Position numbers and translations under genes: made by a program. Under the pieces are notes generated by a model. The model was not told the origin of the DNA and did not search any database. It was given only the letters and a program-made list of their open reading frames with translations. Shown piece after piece: positions 45,572-56,367 of a DNA stretch of 64,000 nucleotides. Origin of the DNA: Alphaproteobacteria bacterium (GTDB taxonomy: Bacteria > Pseudomonadota > Alphaproteobacteria > ATCC43930 > CGMCC-115725); the NCBI GenBank assembly GCA_030041335.1, contig JASHOB010000257.1, positions 1 through 64,000 on the forward strand. Reading direction: 5' to 3'. The number at the start of each line of letters is the position of its first letter. Positions within the stretch are counted from its first letter, which is position 1.

Positions 45572-47194
45572 TTACCCGCGTCTTTGGCGAAACCGGCGAA
45601 TGAGGGCGTTGGTCGAGCTGTCGTGAGAGAGTTCCGGTCGCGCCGAAGTACTAAGCTCGGGGATGATCTTCTGTGCCAGGATCTTGCCCAACTCGACGCC
45701 CCATTGGTCATAGGAATCGATGTTCCATATCACGCCCTGAGTGAAAACGCTGTGTTCATAGAGCGCGATCAGAGCGCCGAGGCTGAACGGGCTCAGCGCG
45801 TCCGCCAGGATTGTGTTGCTTGGCCGATTGCCCTCTGTCACGCGAAATGGGGTCTGGAACGCGGGCGAACCCTCGGCCGACAGTTCTTCTGCCGTCTTTC
45901 CAAACGCCAGCGCCTCGGCCTGCGCGAACAGGTTGGCCATTAACAGGTCGTGCTGCCCAGCCAGCGGGCTGAGCGGCCGACAGAAGCCGACAAAGTCGCA
46001 GGGTACCAGTTTCGTGCCCTGATGGAGCAACTGGTAAAACGAGTGCTGTCCGTCGGTGCCCGGCTCACCCCAGATGATCGGGCCCGTCTGCAGGCTCACC
46101 GGATGACCCTCCAGATCGACATGCTTGCCGTTACTTTCCATCTGCAATTGCTGCAGGTAGGCCGGGAAACGGCGCATATGCGAAGAATACGGCATTATGC
46201 CGAGCGTCTGCGCCCCGAAGAAGTTGTTGTACCAGACGGTCAATAACCCCATCAGCAATGGCAAATTGCGCTCGGACGGTGCGGTGCGGAAGTGTTCGTC
46301 CATTGCGCGAAAGCCTGCGAGCATGTCGCGGAAACCGTCCGGGCCTACGGCGATCATCGTCGACAAACCGATAGCCGAATCCATCGAGTAGCGGCCGCCG
46401 ACCCAATCCCAAAACCCAAACATGTTGGCTGTGTCGATACCAAATTTCCGCACCGCCTCGGTATTCGTTGACAGTGCGACAAAATGCTTCGCAACCGCCG
46501 CATCCGATCCTAGCGCGTCGACCAACCATTTGCGTGCGGTTGCGGCGTTGGTCATGGTCTCGAGCGTCGTAAACGTCTTCGACGCTACCACGAACAGCGT
46601 CTCACCGGGATCGAGACCCAACGTCGCTTCGGTGAAGTCCGCACCATCCACGTTCGACACGAAGCGGAAGGTCATCGATCGGTTGCTGAACGGCCGCAAC
46701 GCCAAATACGCCATCTCCGGTCCGAGATAGGAACCGCCAATGCCGATATTGATGATATTGCGAATCCGCTTGCCGGTGTGGCCGAGCCATGTGCCGGCGC
46801 GGACATCGGTTGCAAAGGCGGACATGGCATCGAGAACCTCGTGCACATCCGGCACGACGTCGTGCCCGTCTACAAGAATATGTGCTGTACGCGGCGCGCG
46901 CAGCGCAACGTGCAGTACTGCGCGCCGTTCGGTCGTATTGATCTTCACGCCGCTGAACATTGCGTCGCGGCGTTCAGCGACGCCTCGTTCCTGGGCGAGC
47001 CGAAGCAGTAGGGGCACGGTTTCGTCGGTGATGCGGTTCTTCGAGTAGTCAAGGAAGAGTCCAGCACCCTCTGCGACCAAGCGTTCGCCGCGGCGCGGAT
47101 CTTGCGCGAAGAGCTGGCGCAAATGTAGATCCTTAATCTGCTGGTAGTGCCCGGCCAGAGCCAGCCACGCGGGCGTTTCGGTTCCGTGTTGCAT
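45572..47194 (-). CDS. pgi: Glucose-6-phosphate isomerase
   Basis: The protein has 540 residues, the normal length for the long-form enzyme. It has the phosphosugar-binding SIS stretches ([32 protein letters not shown]), the catalytic Glu region ([12 protein letters not shown]) and the C-terminal GVELGKILA motif. It interconverts glucose 6-phosphate and fructose 6-phosphate and is the last gene of the carbon block. The start is 404 bases after transaldolase. Confidence 0.97.
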   Translation of the reverse strand: MQHGTETPAWLALAGHYQQIKDLHLRQLFAQDPRRGERLVAEGAGLFLDYSKNRITDETVPLLLRLAQERGVAERRDAMFSGVKINTTERRAVLHVALRAPRTAHILVDGHDVVPDVHEVLDAMSAFATDVRAGTWLGHTGKRIRNIINIGIGGSYLGPEMAYLALRPFSNRSMTFRFVSNVDGADFTEATLGLDPGETLFVVASKTFTTLETMTNAATARKWLVDALGSDAAVAKHFVALSTNTEAVRKFGIDTANMFGFWDWVGGRYSMDSAIGLSTMIAVGPDGFRDMLAGFRAMDEHFRTAPSERNLPLLMGLLTVWYNNFFGAQTLGIMPYSSHMRRFPAYLQQLQMESNGKHVDLEGHPVSLQTGPIIWGEPGTDGQHSFYQLLHQGTKLVPCDFVGFCRPLSPLAGQHDLLMANLFAQAEALAFGKTAEELSAEGSPAFQTPFRVTEGNRPSNTILADALSPFSLGALIALYEHSVFTQGVIWNIDSYDQWGVELGKILAQKIIPELSTSARPELSHDSSTNALIRRFRQRRG

Positions 47195-47598
47195 ATCCGA
47201 AGCCTCCTTCTGTCTCTGTGCCGCGTGGCCGTGCTCTCGGGCTAAGGTAGCTTAGCCGGACCGTGTCGATCGGTGGCCGACTCGCGTTGTGCGGGTGTTG
47301 GGTCTCCACAAATCTCTTCCAGAACGTCGGTTCGTCAGCGCGACGTGCTTGCACCTCGTGCAATGGTCCCCGGCCAGTCAAGGCTGCTTTCGTCGCCGAA
47401 GGACACATTGCGGCGAGCATATGAGCGTGGCCTTAAACATCACGGAGATGCTCGCAACGGTGGATGCAGGTCGATCACCCTGCGTCTGCGATCGCTCGGT
47501 AGTGCGTGTCAACACTGCGCCGAGACCTCCGGTCCTGGCGAAGTCGGTTGCCTCGTTGGTGACCAACTGACCCTTCCGTTTCTCGAGCGCAATATCGA
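47195..47598. other. Gap between tal and pgi
   Basis: No gene is supported. The 404 bases may carry a separate pgi promoter. Confidence 0.4.
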
Positions 47599-48675
47599 TT
47601 ATGCCAAGGCCATGCTCTTGGTCTCGATCGAGCGCAGCAAATCTTTCCACGAGTCGACGAAGGCTTTGGCCCCTTCAACCTGTAATTGCCCAGCCAGCGC
47701 CGGGACGTCGATGCCAGCCCGGATGAAGGCGGCCAAGACCTCCTCGGAGTCGCCGCCATCTCGCGGTATCGCGCGACCCGCAGCGCCGTGTTCGGCGAAC
47801 GCCAGCAACGTCTCCTCCGGCATTGTGTTTATCGTGTTTGGCGCACCCAAAGCGCCGATATAAAGCACATCCGATGCCTTGGGATCCTTTGTGCTGGTGC
47901 TGGCGAACAGTAGTCTTTGCGGCCGCGCCCCCCACCCCTCAAGTCGCTGCCAACGATCGGAGTCCAAGAGGTCGCGGTAAGCCTTGTAGCTTTGCGCCGA
48001 TACTGCGATTCCAAGCCGATCTCGAAGTTCGGTAGGGGCCTTCTCCAGTATGGCCTTGTCCCAGCGACTAACGAATATTGAAGCGACAGAGCGCACATCG
48101 GGACTCAATCCGGCAGCAATACGACGTTCGAGCCCCCGCATATAGGCGTCGGCGGCCCGCACATAATCGTCGCGTGAGAACAACAGGGTAACATTGATTG
48201 GCACGCCGGAGACGATTGCTTCCTCGATGGCCGGCAGGCCCTCTAGTGTTCCGGGGATTTTGATGAACAAGTTTGGGCGTTTGGCCCTGGCATGCAGCGC
48301 GCGCGCCTCCGCCACCGTCTTGGCGGTATCGTGTGCGAGCAGGGGCGAGACCTCCAGCGAGACCCAGCCATCGATGCCTGCCGTTCGCTGGTGGATCGGT
48401 GCAAACATGTCGGCCGCCTTCGTCAGGTCCTGGATCGCCAGCTCAAAAAACAGTGCTTCATCTTTTTTGCCGGCGGCTACCTGGCGCCTGATTTCCTCGT
48501 CGTACGAGTCGCTGTGGGCGATGGCGTGATCGAATATCGTTGGGTTCGACGTAAGGCCGGTTACTGACAATTCATCGATATATCGCCGAAGCGTGCCGTT
48601 GACTACCAAGTCGCGATTGATGTTGTCCAGCCACAGGCTTTGGCCCAGACGATGTAGTTCCTCGGTCGCCTTCAT
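47599..48675 (-). CDS. tal: Transaldolase
   Basis: The start at 48675 (MKATEELHRLGQSLWLDNIN) has GGAG upstream. The open frame begins 60 bases earlier. The product has 358 residues, so it is the longer class of transaldolase (TalB-like-2 or actinobacterial-like type). Motifs include VTGLTSNPTIFDHAI and the Schiff-base Lys in LFIKIPGT. It exchanges a dihydroxyacetone unit in the non-oxidative pentose phosphate pathway. Confidence 0.94.
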   Translation of the reverse strand: MKATEELHRLGQSLWLDNINRDLVVNGTLRRYIDELSVTGLTSNPTIFDHAIAHSDSYDEEIRRQVAAGKKDEALFFELAIQDLTKAADMFAPIHQRTAGIDGWVSLEVSPLLAHDTAKTVAEARALHARAKRPNLFIKIPGTLEGLPAIEEAIVSGVPINVTLLFSRDDYVRAADAYMRGLERRIAAGLSPDVRSVASIFVSRWDKAILEKAPTELRDRLGIAVSAQSYKAYRDLLDSDRWQRLEGWGARPQRLLFASTSTKDPKASDVLYIGALGAPNTINTMPEETLLAFAEHGAAGRAIPRDGGDSEEVLAAFIRAGIDVPALAGQLQVEGAKAFVDSWKDLLRSIETKSMALA

Positions 48676-48688
48676 AGCAAATCTCCTA

Positions 48689-49357
48689 TCACTGCCTCGC
48701 CTTTTCCGAGAATTGGTGCTCGACAAGATCCGCAATGTGGTTCAGCTGGATCTCCCCGTGCGGATATTTGGCCAGGACTTCGGCATCCGTCGCATAGTGT
48801 CCTTGGCGCGCAAATACCGTGGTAACGTGCGATCCCCAGATCTTCTTAATCGCATCTAGAATGCGCAGCTTGTCGTCGATCACGACATAGTGATTAGCCG
48901 GGTAGCGCCGCGCGACATCGTCCAGCGCTTCCTCCTTGTGGACGTAAATCAGCACATGTCCATCAAAAGCGCGCCACAAGCCTGACCGTTCAACCTTGCG
49001 CGGCTGAAACACGGCGTCGCCATCGGACAGGATGACGACCGGACCCCAGCGTCGAACGTGGTTCACCGCATCGAGCGCGCCGGGATAGAGCCGCTCCGAG
49101 AAGGGATAATCGACAAGCCAGTTCGACGTCCGCAGCACTCTCGGGTCGCACATCGCTTCGAGCCGATAACGTTCCAGCGCCCCTATATAGTCCGCGTATC
49201 CCAGCTCGTTGCGAAGCGTCTCAAAGATCTCCCAATACCGATCGCGCGCCGCGGCGCCGTGTTCCTCGCGAAAATACACGTCTAGATCGGCCTGCACGCG
49301 ATCGTTGTCGAGCAGCGTGTTGTCGACATCGAAAAGAAAAACCAGCTCATGCATCAT
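48689..49357 (-). CDS. HAD-superfamily hydrolase
   Basis: The first ATG at 49357 shares one base with the zwf stop (TGATG). The product has 222 residues. The HAD motif I is FLFDVDNTLLDND, motif II is VVILSDGDAVF with a Ser-Asp, and motif III/IV includes the late pair in YVVIDDKLRILDAI. It is a small phosphatase for a sugar phosphate or similar, made in step with G6PDH and transaldolase. Its substrate is unknown. Confidence 0.9.
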   Translation of the reverse strand: MMHELVFLFDVDNTLLDNDRVQADLDVYFREEHGAAARDRYWEIFETLRNELGYADYIGALERYRLEAMCDPRVLRTSNWLVDYPFSERLYPGALDAVNHVRRWGPVVILSDGDAVFQPRKVERSGLWRAFDGHVLIYVHKEEALDDVARRYPANHYVVIDDKLRILDAIKKIWGSHVTTVFARQGHYATDAEVLAKYPHGEIQLNHIADLVEHQFSEKARQ

Positions 49358-50754
49358 CAAGAAGCTCCGGTGACATTGTTCGGGTTTCGCCACGGGCCAT
49401 CGCCGCCAATCAGCGCTTCTGCCTCGCTCGGACCCCACGTTCCCGGCGCATACGGATAGACCGGCGTAACGTTGCCGAGAATCGCTTCGACGATACGCCA
49501 TTGCGCATCGACGATATCGTCGCGGCCGAACAATTCGCTGACCCCGCGCATCGCGTCGCCAAGCAGCCGCTGATAGGGGGGTCGCAGGTTCGGCGCATAC
49601 TCGGTCAGAATCATCTCGACGTCCTCTCCCACCATACGCTCGCCCGGAAGCTTCACGCGCACGCCCATGGCGATGCTGACATCGGGGCTAATGCGCATAC
49701 GCATATGTCCCGAACTCGCCGGCACTAGCTCTTCGAATGTCTCGCGCGGTGGTCGTCTGAAATGCACCATGACCTCCGTTGCCGTGACGGGCAGCATTTT
49801 GCCGACGCGGATGTATATCGGCACGTGGGCCCAGCGCCAGGAGTCGATGTACAGCTTCAATGCGACGAAGGTCTCTATGTTCGACCCGGCACGTACGCCG
49901 GGCACCGACTGGTATCCGACGTATTGCCCACGGACCACGTGCGAACTGTCCAGCGGGCGGACCGCCTTCAGCAGCGCCGATTTCTGATCTCGTACCGCCT
50001 CGGATTCCTCGCCAGTCGGCGGATCCATCGTCAGCTGGGCCAGGACCTGCAGCATGTGGTTCTGCACCACGTCGCGAATAGCGCCCGTTTCATCATAAAA
50101 GGCCCCGCGATCTTGAACGCCGAAATCCTCTGCCATGGTGATCTGGATGCTACTGATATATTCACGGTTCCACAGGGGCTCGAACATCGAATTCGCGAAG
50201 CGCGTATAGACGATGTTCTGGACCGGCTCCTTGCCGAGGTAATGATCGATGCGGAAGATGTTCTCTTCGGGGAAATACTGCGACAACAGGCGGCCGAGCG
50301 CGCGTGCTGTCGCCCGGTCGTGCCCGAACGGTTTCTCGATCACCAGGCGTCCGCCCGCGGCGGAACCCGAATTCGCCAGCCCTTTAGCGACCGTCCCGAA
50401 CAGGCTCGGCGGGACCGCGAGATAGTGTAACGGGCGCTGCGCCGGCCCGAGCCTTGCGCGTAGTTCGACAAACGTGCTCTCGTCGCCGTAGTCGCCATCC
50501 ACGTAGCGGAGCAGGTCCAACATCCGTTGCAGGACTTCGGGCTTGGTATCTTTGCCCCCATGCTGCTCCACGCTGTCGCGCGCGCGTGCCTTCAATTGGT
50601 CGAGGGTCCATCCCGCTTTGGCAACGCCAATGATCGGGACATTGAGGCCTTCATCACGCACTAATCCCAGCAACGCCGGAAAGATCTGCTTGTGAGCCAG
50701 ATCACCTGTCGCACCAAAGAAGACGATCGCATCGGAGGGACTTGTCACGGTCAT
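49357..50754 (-). CDS. zwf: Glucose-6-phosphate 1-dehydrogenase
   Basis: The protein has 465 residues. It has the dinucleotide-binding GATGDLAHKQIFPAL, the substrate-binding signature RIDHYLGKEPVQN with the catalytic His pair region, and GYQSVPGV further on. It oxidises glucose 6-phosphate to the lactone, making NADPH. Neither 6-phosphogluconolactonase nor 6-phosphogluconate dehydrogenase is in this cluster. It is in the run between transketolase and the HAD gene, overlapping the latter by one base. Confidence 0.96.
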   Translation of the reverse strand: MTVTSPSDAIVFFGATGDLAHKQIFPALLGLVRDEGLNVPIIGVAKAGWTLDQLKARARDSVEQHGGKDTKPEVLQRMLDLLRYVDGDYGDESTFVELRARLGPAQRPLHYLAVPPSLFGTVAKGLANSGSAAGGRLVIEKPFGHDRATARALGRLLSQYFPEENIFRIDHYLGKEPVQNIVYTRFANSMFEPLWNREYISSIQITMAEDFGVQDRGAFYDETGAIRDVVQNHMLQVLAQLTMDPPTGEESEAVRDQKSALLKAVRPLDSSHVVRGQYVGYQSVPGVRAGSNIETFVALKLYIDSWRWAHVPIYIRVGKMLPVTATEVMVHFRRPPRETFEELVPASSGHMRMRISPDVSIAMGVRVKLPGERMVGEDVEMILTEYAPNLRPPYQRLLGDAMRGVSELFGRDDIVDAQWRIVEAILGNVTPVYPYAPGTWGPSEAEALIGGDGPWRNPNNVTGAS

Positions 50755-50939
50755 GGTTTCCTGCGGCTTATTCTCGAGATAGCCTCCGACGCAGCGGATT
50801 GCCGGCCGGACCCCGGGTCGTGATCGGCGTCACCGCGCGACTCGAACGTTGAATGGAGCGCGGCGCTCATGACTCGGTGCCGGCTCACCTTCAGGCGATT
50901 TCCAACGAAAGAACGCAAGGTGGATATTCCTCCTTGGAA

Positions 50940-53027
50940 TCAGTGAGGCGCGCCGATAGCCTTTCTGGCGGCCGCGGTGACACTATCGACGGTGAAGCCA
51001 AAATGCTCGGCGACAACTTTCATCGGCGCCGACATACCGAACGAGTGCATGCAAAGAACTACGCCCGTCGTACCAGCATAACGCGCCCAACCCAGTGGCG
51101 AGCCTTCCTCGACTGCGACACGCGCCAGCACCCCTGGGGGCAAGACGCTGGCGCGATACCCGGGGTCCTGCTCCTCGAACAGTTCCCATGAGGGCATGCT
51201 GACGACACGTGCCTTGATACCATCGACCGTGAGCCTGTCACGTGCCGCCAGGCACAGCGCTACCTCGCTGCCACTGGCGATGAGGAGCACATCCGGCGTC
51301 CCGTTCGTGTCAGCGAGAATGTAAGCGCCCCTGGCGACCCCAGAGGCCGCCGCCAAGTTGCCACGATCGAAGATCGGTAAGGCCTGCCGCGAACAGATCA
51401 GCGCGACCGGTCGGCTCGTCATTTTCAGTGCGCAGCGATAGGCCTCGGACATTTCGTTGGCATCGGCAGGGCGGATCACGACCATGCCTGGGATCGCACG
51501 CAACGAAACAATCTGCTCGATCGGTTCATGTGTCGGTCCATCTTCTCCAACGCTGATCGAATCATGCGTCCAGATGTGGATCACCGGCAGATCCATCACC
51601 GAGGCAAGCCGGATCGCGCCACGCGCGTAATCGGTAAAGATGAGAAACCCCGAGCCGAACGCCCGAAGGCCGCACAACGTCATGCCGTTTACTGCGGCGC
51701 ACATGGCGTGTTCGCGAACTCCGAAGTGCATGTTGCGGCCGTGATAGTCGCCGATGGGACCCGTGGCCTGAAAATCGCCGGCCGTTGTAAAGGTCAGGCG
51801 CGTCTTCGTGCTGGGCGCCAGATCTGCTGCCCCGCCGATGATCCAGGGAATGCGTTGCGCAACCGCATTCAGAACTCTGCCAGACGCATCTCGTGTCGAG
51901 AGTCCGGCGGCGCTTTGCGGAAATACCGGTAATGCTGCTTCCCAGCCCGCCGGCAGTTCACGCTTGCTTATGCAGTTGACTTCCTCGGCCAGGTCCGGAT
52001 ATTCCGCCCGGTAACGCTGAAACATCGACTGCCATGCCGCAGACAGCGCCGCGCCACGTTTGCCGAGATGCGCCGCAAAATGGTCGCGTACCCCGTCTGG
52101 TATCACGAAGCTCTGCACGGGATCAAAGCCAAAGAATTGCTTGACGAGGCGTACCTCCTCTTCGCCGAGCGGCTCGCCATGCGCTTCAGGCGAATCATGC
52201 TTGTGCGGCGAGCCATAGCCGATATGGCTTTGCACGATGATCAGCGTGGGCCGATCGGAAGTGCGCAAAAAGCCCTGGTAGGCCTGCTCGAGCCGGTCCA
52301 TCTCATTGGCATCGCCGACCTGGAGAATGTTCCAACCATACGCCAGGAAACGACCGGCCACGTCTTCGGTGAAGGCGATGTTGGTGTGGCCTTCAATAGT
52401 GACGCGGTTGCTGTCGTAGATCCAGCATAGGTTGGACAACCGCAGATGTGCCGCGGTTGAAGCGGCCTCGCTGGCGATACCCTCCATCATATCGCCGTCA
52501 CCGCACAGAGCGTAGACGTTGAAGTTGAACAGGTCAAAACCCGGGCGATTATAGGTGGCGCCAAGCCACCGGCCAGCGATCGCCATACCAACGCTCGTCG
52601 CGACCCCCTGGCCAAGCGGGCCAGTGGTTGTCTCAACGCCGGATGTCCAACCATGCTCTGGATGACCCGGACAACGGCTTCCGGCCTGGCGGAAGGTCTT
52701 GATGTCATCAAGCGTGACGGCTTCGCGTGCGGCCCCCTCATAGCTCGGACTGCTCGCCTTCACCCCGGCGAGATGGATCAGGCTGTAAAGCAGCATGGAA
52801 GCATGGCCGCTCGACAATACGAACCGGTCGCGATTGATCCAATCAGGGTTTTTGGGATCGAAGCGCAGGATGCGCTGCCACAAGGTATAGGCTGTCGGCG
52901 CCGCGTCCATCGGCGTGCCGGGATGGCCGGACTTTGCCTTTTGCACGGCGTCCACGACCAGGATTCGAATCGTGTTGATCGCCAACTGATCGATCCGAGC
53001 CTGGCTGCTGACTTCCTCGCCTGCCAT
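50940..53027 (-). CDS. tkt: Transketolase
   Basis: The protein has 695 residues. It has the thiamine-diphosphate site GHPGTPMDAAPTAYTLW and SSGHASMLLYSLIHLAG, the metal-binding LCGDGDMMEGIASEAA, and the central and C-terminal domains. It transfers two-carbon units in the pentose phosphate pathway. Its start is 3 bases after the glucoamylase stop codon. A gap of 185 bases separates it from zwf. Confidence 0.97.
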   Translation of the reverse strand: MAGEEVSSQARIDQLAINTIRILVVDAVQKAKSGHPGTPMDAAPTAYTLWQRILRFDPKNPDWINRDRFVLSSGHASMLLYSLIHLAGVKASSPSYEGAAREAVTLDDIKTFRQAGSRCPGHPEHGWTSGVETTTGPLGQGVATSVGMAIAGRWLGATYNRPGFDLFNFNVYALCGDGDMMEGIASEAASTAAHLRLSNLCWIYDSNRVTIEGHTNIAFTEDVAGRFLAYGWNILQVGDANEMDRLEQAYQGFLRTSDRPTLIIVQSHIGYGSPHKHDSPEAHGEPLGEEEVRLVKQFFGFDPVQSFVIPDGVRDHFAAHLGKRGAALSAAWQSMFQRYRAEYPDLAEEVNCISKRELPAGWEAALPVFPQSAAGLSTRDASGRVLNAVAQRIPWIIGGAADLAPSTKTRLTFTTAGDFQATGPIGDYHGRNMHFGVREHAMCAAVNGMTLCGLRAFGSGFLIFTDYARGAIRLASVMDLPVIHIWTHDSISVGEDGPTHEPIEQIVSLRAIPGMVVIRPADANEMSEAYRCALKMTSRPVALICSRQALPIFDRGNLAAASGVARGAYILADTNGTPDVLLIASGSEVALCLAARDRLTVDGIKARVVSMPSWELFEEQDPGYRASVLPPGVLARVAVEEGSPLGWARYAGTTGVVLCMHSFGMSAPMKVVAEHFGFTVDSVTAAARKAIGAPH

Positions 53028-53029
53028 GG

Positions 53030-55387
53030 TCAGAACTCCCCATTCGTTATGATCGCAACCACACGGTCATGCTCGATCCAGTTGTCCGGCGCCTGCTCCA
53101 TAACCGAGAAGATGATCTGCCGTCCGGCTTTAAGCTGACCGGTCGCGATATCTGCCACGTGCAGCCCGAGCAGTCCCTCGACCGTCGCGACGTCGCGTAC
53201 GGCTTGCCAATTATCGACCCCCCAGTGCACCACACATGCTCGTTCGAAGACCAGACGCAATCCTTGTCCCTCCGTTATCCAGCCGATCGGCATGCGCCTG
53301 CTCCAGTGCGCACGGCTTGAGCGAGGCTTGACGCCGCCATAGCGCAACCACACGGCTTCCGGCCGGTCGAACGGTCGGCCGAGACGCAGGCTCACAATAA
53401 GCTTCATGAACTCGGCGTGCGCCCAGACCAGTGGCATGGCGGAACCTGACGGGCGGCCGGGGAAAAGTCCAGTGGCGGAAACGGGCTCTCTATCCCACAC
53501 CTGCTCCGGAATAAGGCCGGAGGGACTGCTCATACTCATCATCGCGCGAAGCAGATTGCGGACCTCCGGCTCGCGCCCTGCGACAAGCTCGTAGTGGCCG
53601 CGTTCGCCTGTAAGCAGTGGCCAGGCACGACCCTGACCCGTGCCATTGTATGGGCCGCCATCGGCGTGTTCGCCGTAGCCATCATCGTTGTAGCGATACC
53701 AGCTCGGCCCGGATGGCGTCTCGACTCGGAGCATGCCGTCAACGAGCCCCAGCGTTGCGGTTACCACCGGGTCATCGGGCTGCCGCAATCCGTATCGTAC
53801 CAGCTGGAGAAAATCGGTGCTGATGAGCATGTCGGCAGGAACCAGGTGTCCACCAACATGGTTCTGCACGTTAACCGGCTTTTGGATGGCGCTAGGATCG
53901 GCGAGCACCTCCGCAGGCGCCGCACGAACATAGTAGTGGCCAACATCATATCGTGACATGAGCCCCGGATTGGCCCCGGTACACCAGGCCTCGATCCGAG
54001 AATTCCAGTCATCAGCGAGCAGGAGGATGTCATGCTTGTCCTCGCCGCCAAGAACATCGGCGCCGCACACGAGAGCGGCGATCATGGCTGCGAGCGTGAA
54101 CGTGTTGATCCCGGCCAGTTCTTCCCAGCGGTCCTGATCAGTCGACGGACCGTGAAGCGCGATGAAGGAGAGCGCCCTGCGTATCATGTCGGCGACGGCG
54201 ATGTCGCTCAAAGCGTCCGCCTGAGCGAGAGCACAGGCAAGGAGAACCGGAAATGCAACCTCGTCAAGCTGAATACCCTGCCAGTGCGGTCGACCTCCAA
54301 GCCATTGGTTCTGCGACCAGCGCCCGTCCGACAACTGAGTCGCCACAAGGTAGCCAAGTATATTGCGAGCGTCGTCCGCCGCACCCAGGGCAAGCAATGC
54401 TCCGGCACTCTCCACCAGATCACGCGGCCATACGAGGTGGTATCCGCCTCTGTCATTTGTGCTGTTACCCCACGGGATGCTCAGACTCGCGACCATCGCG
54501 CCGCGGAACGTCTTGTCCTGATGGGTGCGAAGCACCATGGCCGAAACATGGAGCGCGTCGCGAAACTGGCCAGGATACTGTTTCGTGTCGACATTGTCGG
54601 TGTGCCAAACTTCCCAGCCCCGGACATGACGGTGCCAAACAGATGCAAAAGGCTGCAGAAGAGCGGAGATGGCGAGAGTGGCCGCGGACTCCTTGTCGCC
54701 CGCGAAACCAAGGGCGAATACCGCCGAGCGGCAGTTCACCTCGCCCAGCAGTGCGACATTACCGGGGCCGGCGTGACTGTACGTCCAGGTCATGGCCCCG
54801 TCGATTGCGAAGTTCTGCCATCCGTCGCTCACGCCGACAAACCCGGCACTAGCTCGACTCCAAGCGTCGCGGTGTGACGCCACATTCGCAGCCGCGAGCG
54901 CGAGCGCGAACGGTGCTCTCTCGGCACAGAGCACCTTGCGATCACGATTCACGAAAACTTCCGCAACGTTGTCGTCACCCGCGCCGAGGTGTGGTGCAAG
55001 CAGAACGTAGAGTGCGAGGTCCGGATCGCCGGTGAGCAACGCCTCAATCAACAGCACATCACGGTCAAGATCCGCCGCCACCCTCAATGTAAGCTCGTAA
55101 CGGGCATGGCGGTGCAAAATCTGCACCGCAGGTATGCCGGCGCCGGCGGTGGTGAGTGTGTAGTTCGCCTCCCGCTTGACCTCGACCCAGAAACCATGAC
55201 CGTCTGACACGATAAACCCAAGGTCACGGATCTGCGGACTGTCGATGTGGGGCCAGTACACCTCATTGACGATACCGTAACCCATCGTGAACCACAGCCG
55301 AGACGGGCCGAGCGCGGTCCCAACCATGTCCTTGGCGCTGCTGGTCCATGTTGGTCGTATCCCTGGACTTCCGGGTGCGTCCATCAT
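53030..55387 (-). CDS. Glucan 1,4-alpha-glucosidase (GH15 glucoamylase)
   Basis: The protein has 785 residues with no obvious signal peptide, so it is probably cytosolic. An N-terminal beta-sandwich covers about residues 1-265. The GH15 (alpha/alpha)6 barrel is at about 290-690, with HLVWPRDLVESAGALLALG, a Glu in EELAGINTFTLAAMIA and the catalytic base Glu in GLIPEQVWDRE. A short C-terminal domain follows. It releases glucose from alpha-glucans such as glycogen or oligosaccharides, feeding the genes downstream. The stop is 3 bases before transketolase, indicating co-transcription. Confidence 0.92.
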   Translation of the reverse strand: MMDAPGSPGIRPTWTSSAKDMVGTALGPSRLWFTMGYGIVNEVYWPHIDSPQIRDLGFIVSDGHGFWVEVKREANYTLTTAGAGIPAVQILHRHARYELTLRVAADLDRDVLLIEALLTGDPDLALYVLLAPHLGAGDDNVAEVFVNRDRKVLCAERAPFALALAAANVASHRDAWSRASAGFVGVSDGWQNFAIDGAMTWTYSHAGPGNVALLGEVNCRSAVFALGFAGDKESAATLAISALLQPFASVWHRHVRGWEVWHTDNVDTKQYPGQFRDALHVSAMVLRTHQDKTFRGAMVASLSIPWGNSTNDRGGYHLVWPRDLVESAGALLALGAADDARNILGYLVATQLSDGRWSQNQWLGGRPHWQGIQLDEVAFPVLLACALAQADALSDIAVADMIRRALSFIALHGPSTDQDRWEELAGINTFTLAAMIAALVCGADVLGGEDKHDILLLADDWNSRIEAWCTGANPGLMSRYDVGHYYVRAAPAEVLADPSAIQKPVNVQNHVGGHLVPADMLISTDFLQLVRYGLRQPDDPVVTATLGLVDGMLRVETPSGPSWYRYNDDGYGEHADGGPYNGTGQGRAWPLLTGERGHYELVAGREPEVRNLLRAMMSMSSPSGLIPEQVWDREPVSATGLFPGRPSGSAMPLVWAHAEFMKLIVSLRLGRPFDRPEAVWLRYGGVKPRSSRAHWSRRMPIGWITEGQGLRLVFERACVVHWGVDNWQAVRDVATVEGLLGLHVADIATGQLKAGRQIIFSVMEQAPDNWIEHDRVVAIITNGEF

Positions 55388-56004
55388 GGACAGTACTTTC
55401 GTTCCGCTCTTAAATTCTCAGCGCCACTCAACGGAAGCACCCAGGTGATCTGCCTCGCAGTGCCATTTCTGACCCCCTCACTTCAACGGCGAAAGCTCGT
55501 TCTCAACGACATCGCGAACCATCAGGTGCTGCCAACGAAGCATGAATTGCAGCCCCTTCTTTACTGCACGCTCCCCGAGCCACGTCGCAAGCGCACTCGG
55601 CGAATATGCGACTCCATCTACGTACCGATGGTGCCGCCAATCGGCCCCTCGCGGCGACGACGTGCAAGCGCGACTCCGTCCGCCGTCAGGGATCTAACTT
55701 TCATGCGATCGACGGCCGCATAGTAGCAAAGACCGGCCCCCCTGCGCATAGTACTAAAGCATAAGAGAAGGGAAGGGTCTCGGCGCGGAGGCATTGGCTT
55801 GATCTTCCGCCCGCCCGGTTTCGGGGACGATCGCCATCGATCGGCCGGTTTTCGACATGAGGCTGACGCCTTTAGCGGCAAAAAAATGCCGGCAGTGCCG
55901 TCTTAAATCCAGCCGCAAATAGCTACCGTACCGACGTTAGAGCCGCTCTTAGGCGCAAATCAATCAGTCTACGACCCGCATCGCGGCCACGGGGCGCGGC
56001 CGCG
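55388..56004. other. Upstream region of the glucoamylase operon
   Basis: No gene is supported in these 617 bases. It should contain the promoter of the glucoamylase-transketolase-zwf run. Confidence 0.4.
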
Positions 56005-56274
56005 TCACCGGCTAGCGAGCAGCCTTAGCCAAGGTCCCAGGTGGAAGGCGCTCATTAGCAAGTACATCGGAACCATGCCGGTCAGCAGCGATCCTTCTCG
56101 CGTGGCCGAACAGACCATATCCGGCACGCTACCGCCATGGACGGCCGTAAGCAGTGCCATGATCGCGAAGATCGGCATAGCCGCGAGGGATAACAAACAC
56201 GCGGCGCGCGCTTTAGTCCGCTGCCAGCCTCGTTCGACGTCGGTTTCGGCTAAGTCGATCATGTCGGAGATCAT
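56005..56274 (-). CDS. Small two-span membrane protein
   Basis: The protein has 89 residues. A soluble, charged N-terminus (~20 residues) precedes hydrophobic segments at about residues 25-45 (CLLSLAAMPIFAIMALLTAV) and 64-84 (LTGMVPMYLLMSAFHLGPWL). No family is recognised. It lies downstream of the DUF899 pair on the same strand, 94 bases away, and could share its transcript. Confidence 0.5.
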   Translation of the reverse strand: MISDMIDLAETDVERGWQRTKARAACLLSLAAMPIFAIMALLTAVHGGSVPDMVCSATREGSLLTGMVPMYLLMSAFHLGPWLRLLASR

Positions 56275-56367
56275 CGGGGCGTATCTCCACTGTCCGTTGC
56301 TTCAATACTGATCGTACCGGCGAACTCAATTCATCCGGATAGCGTCGCGGTGGTGGGCGCACCGAAG

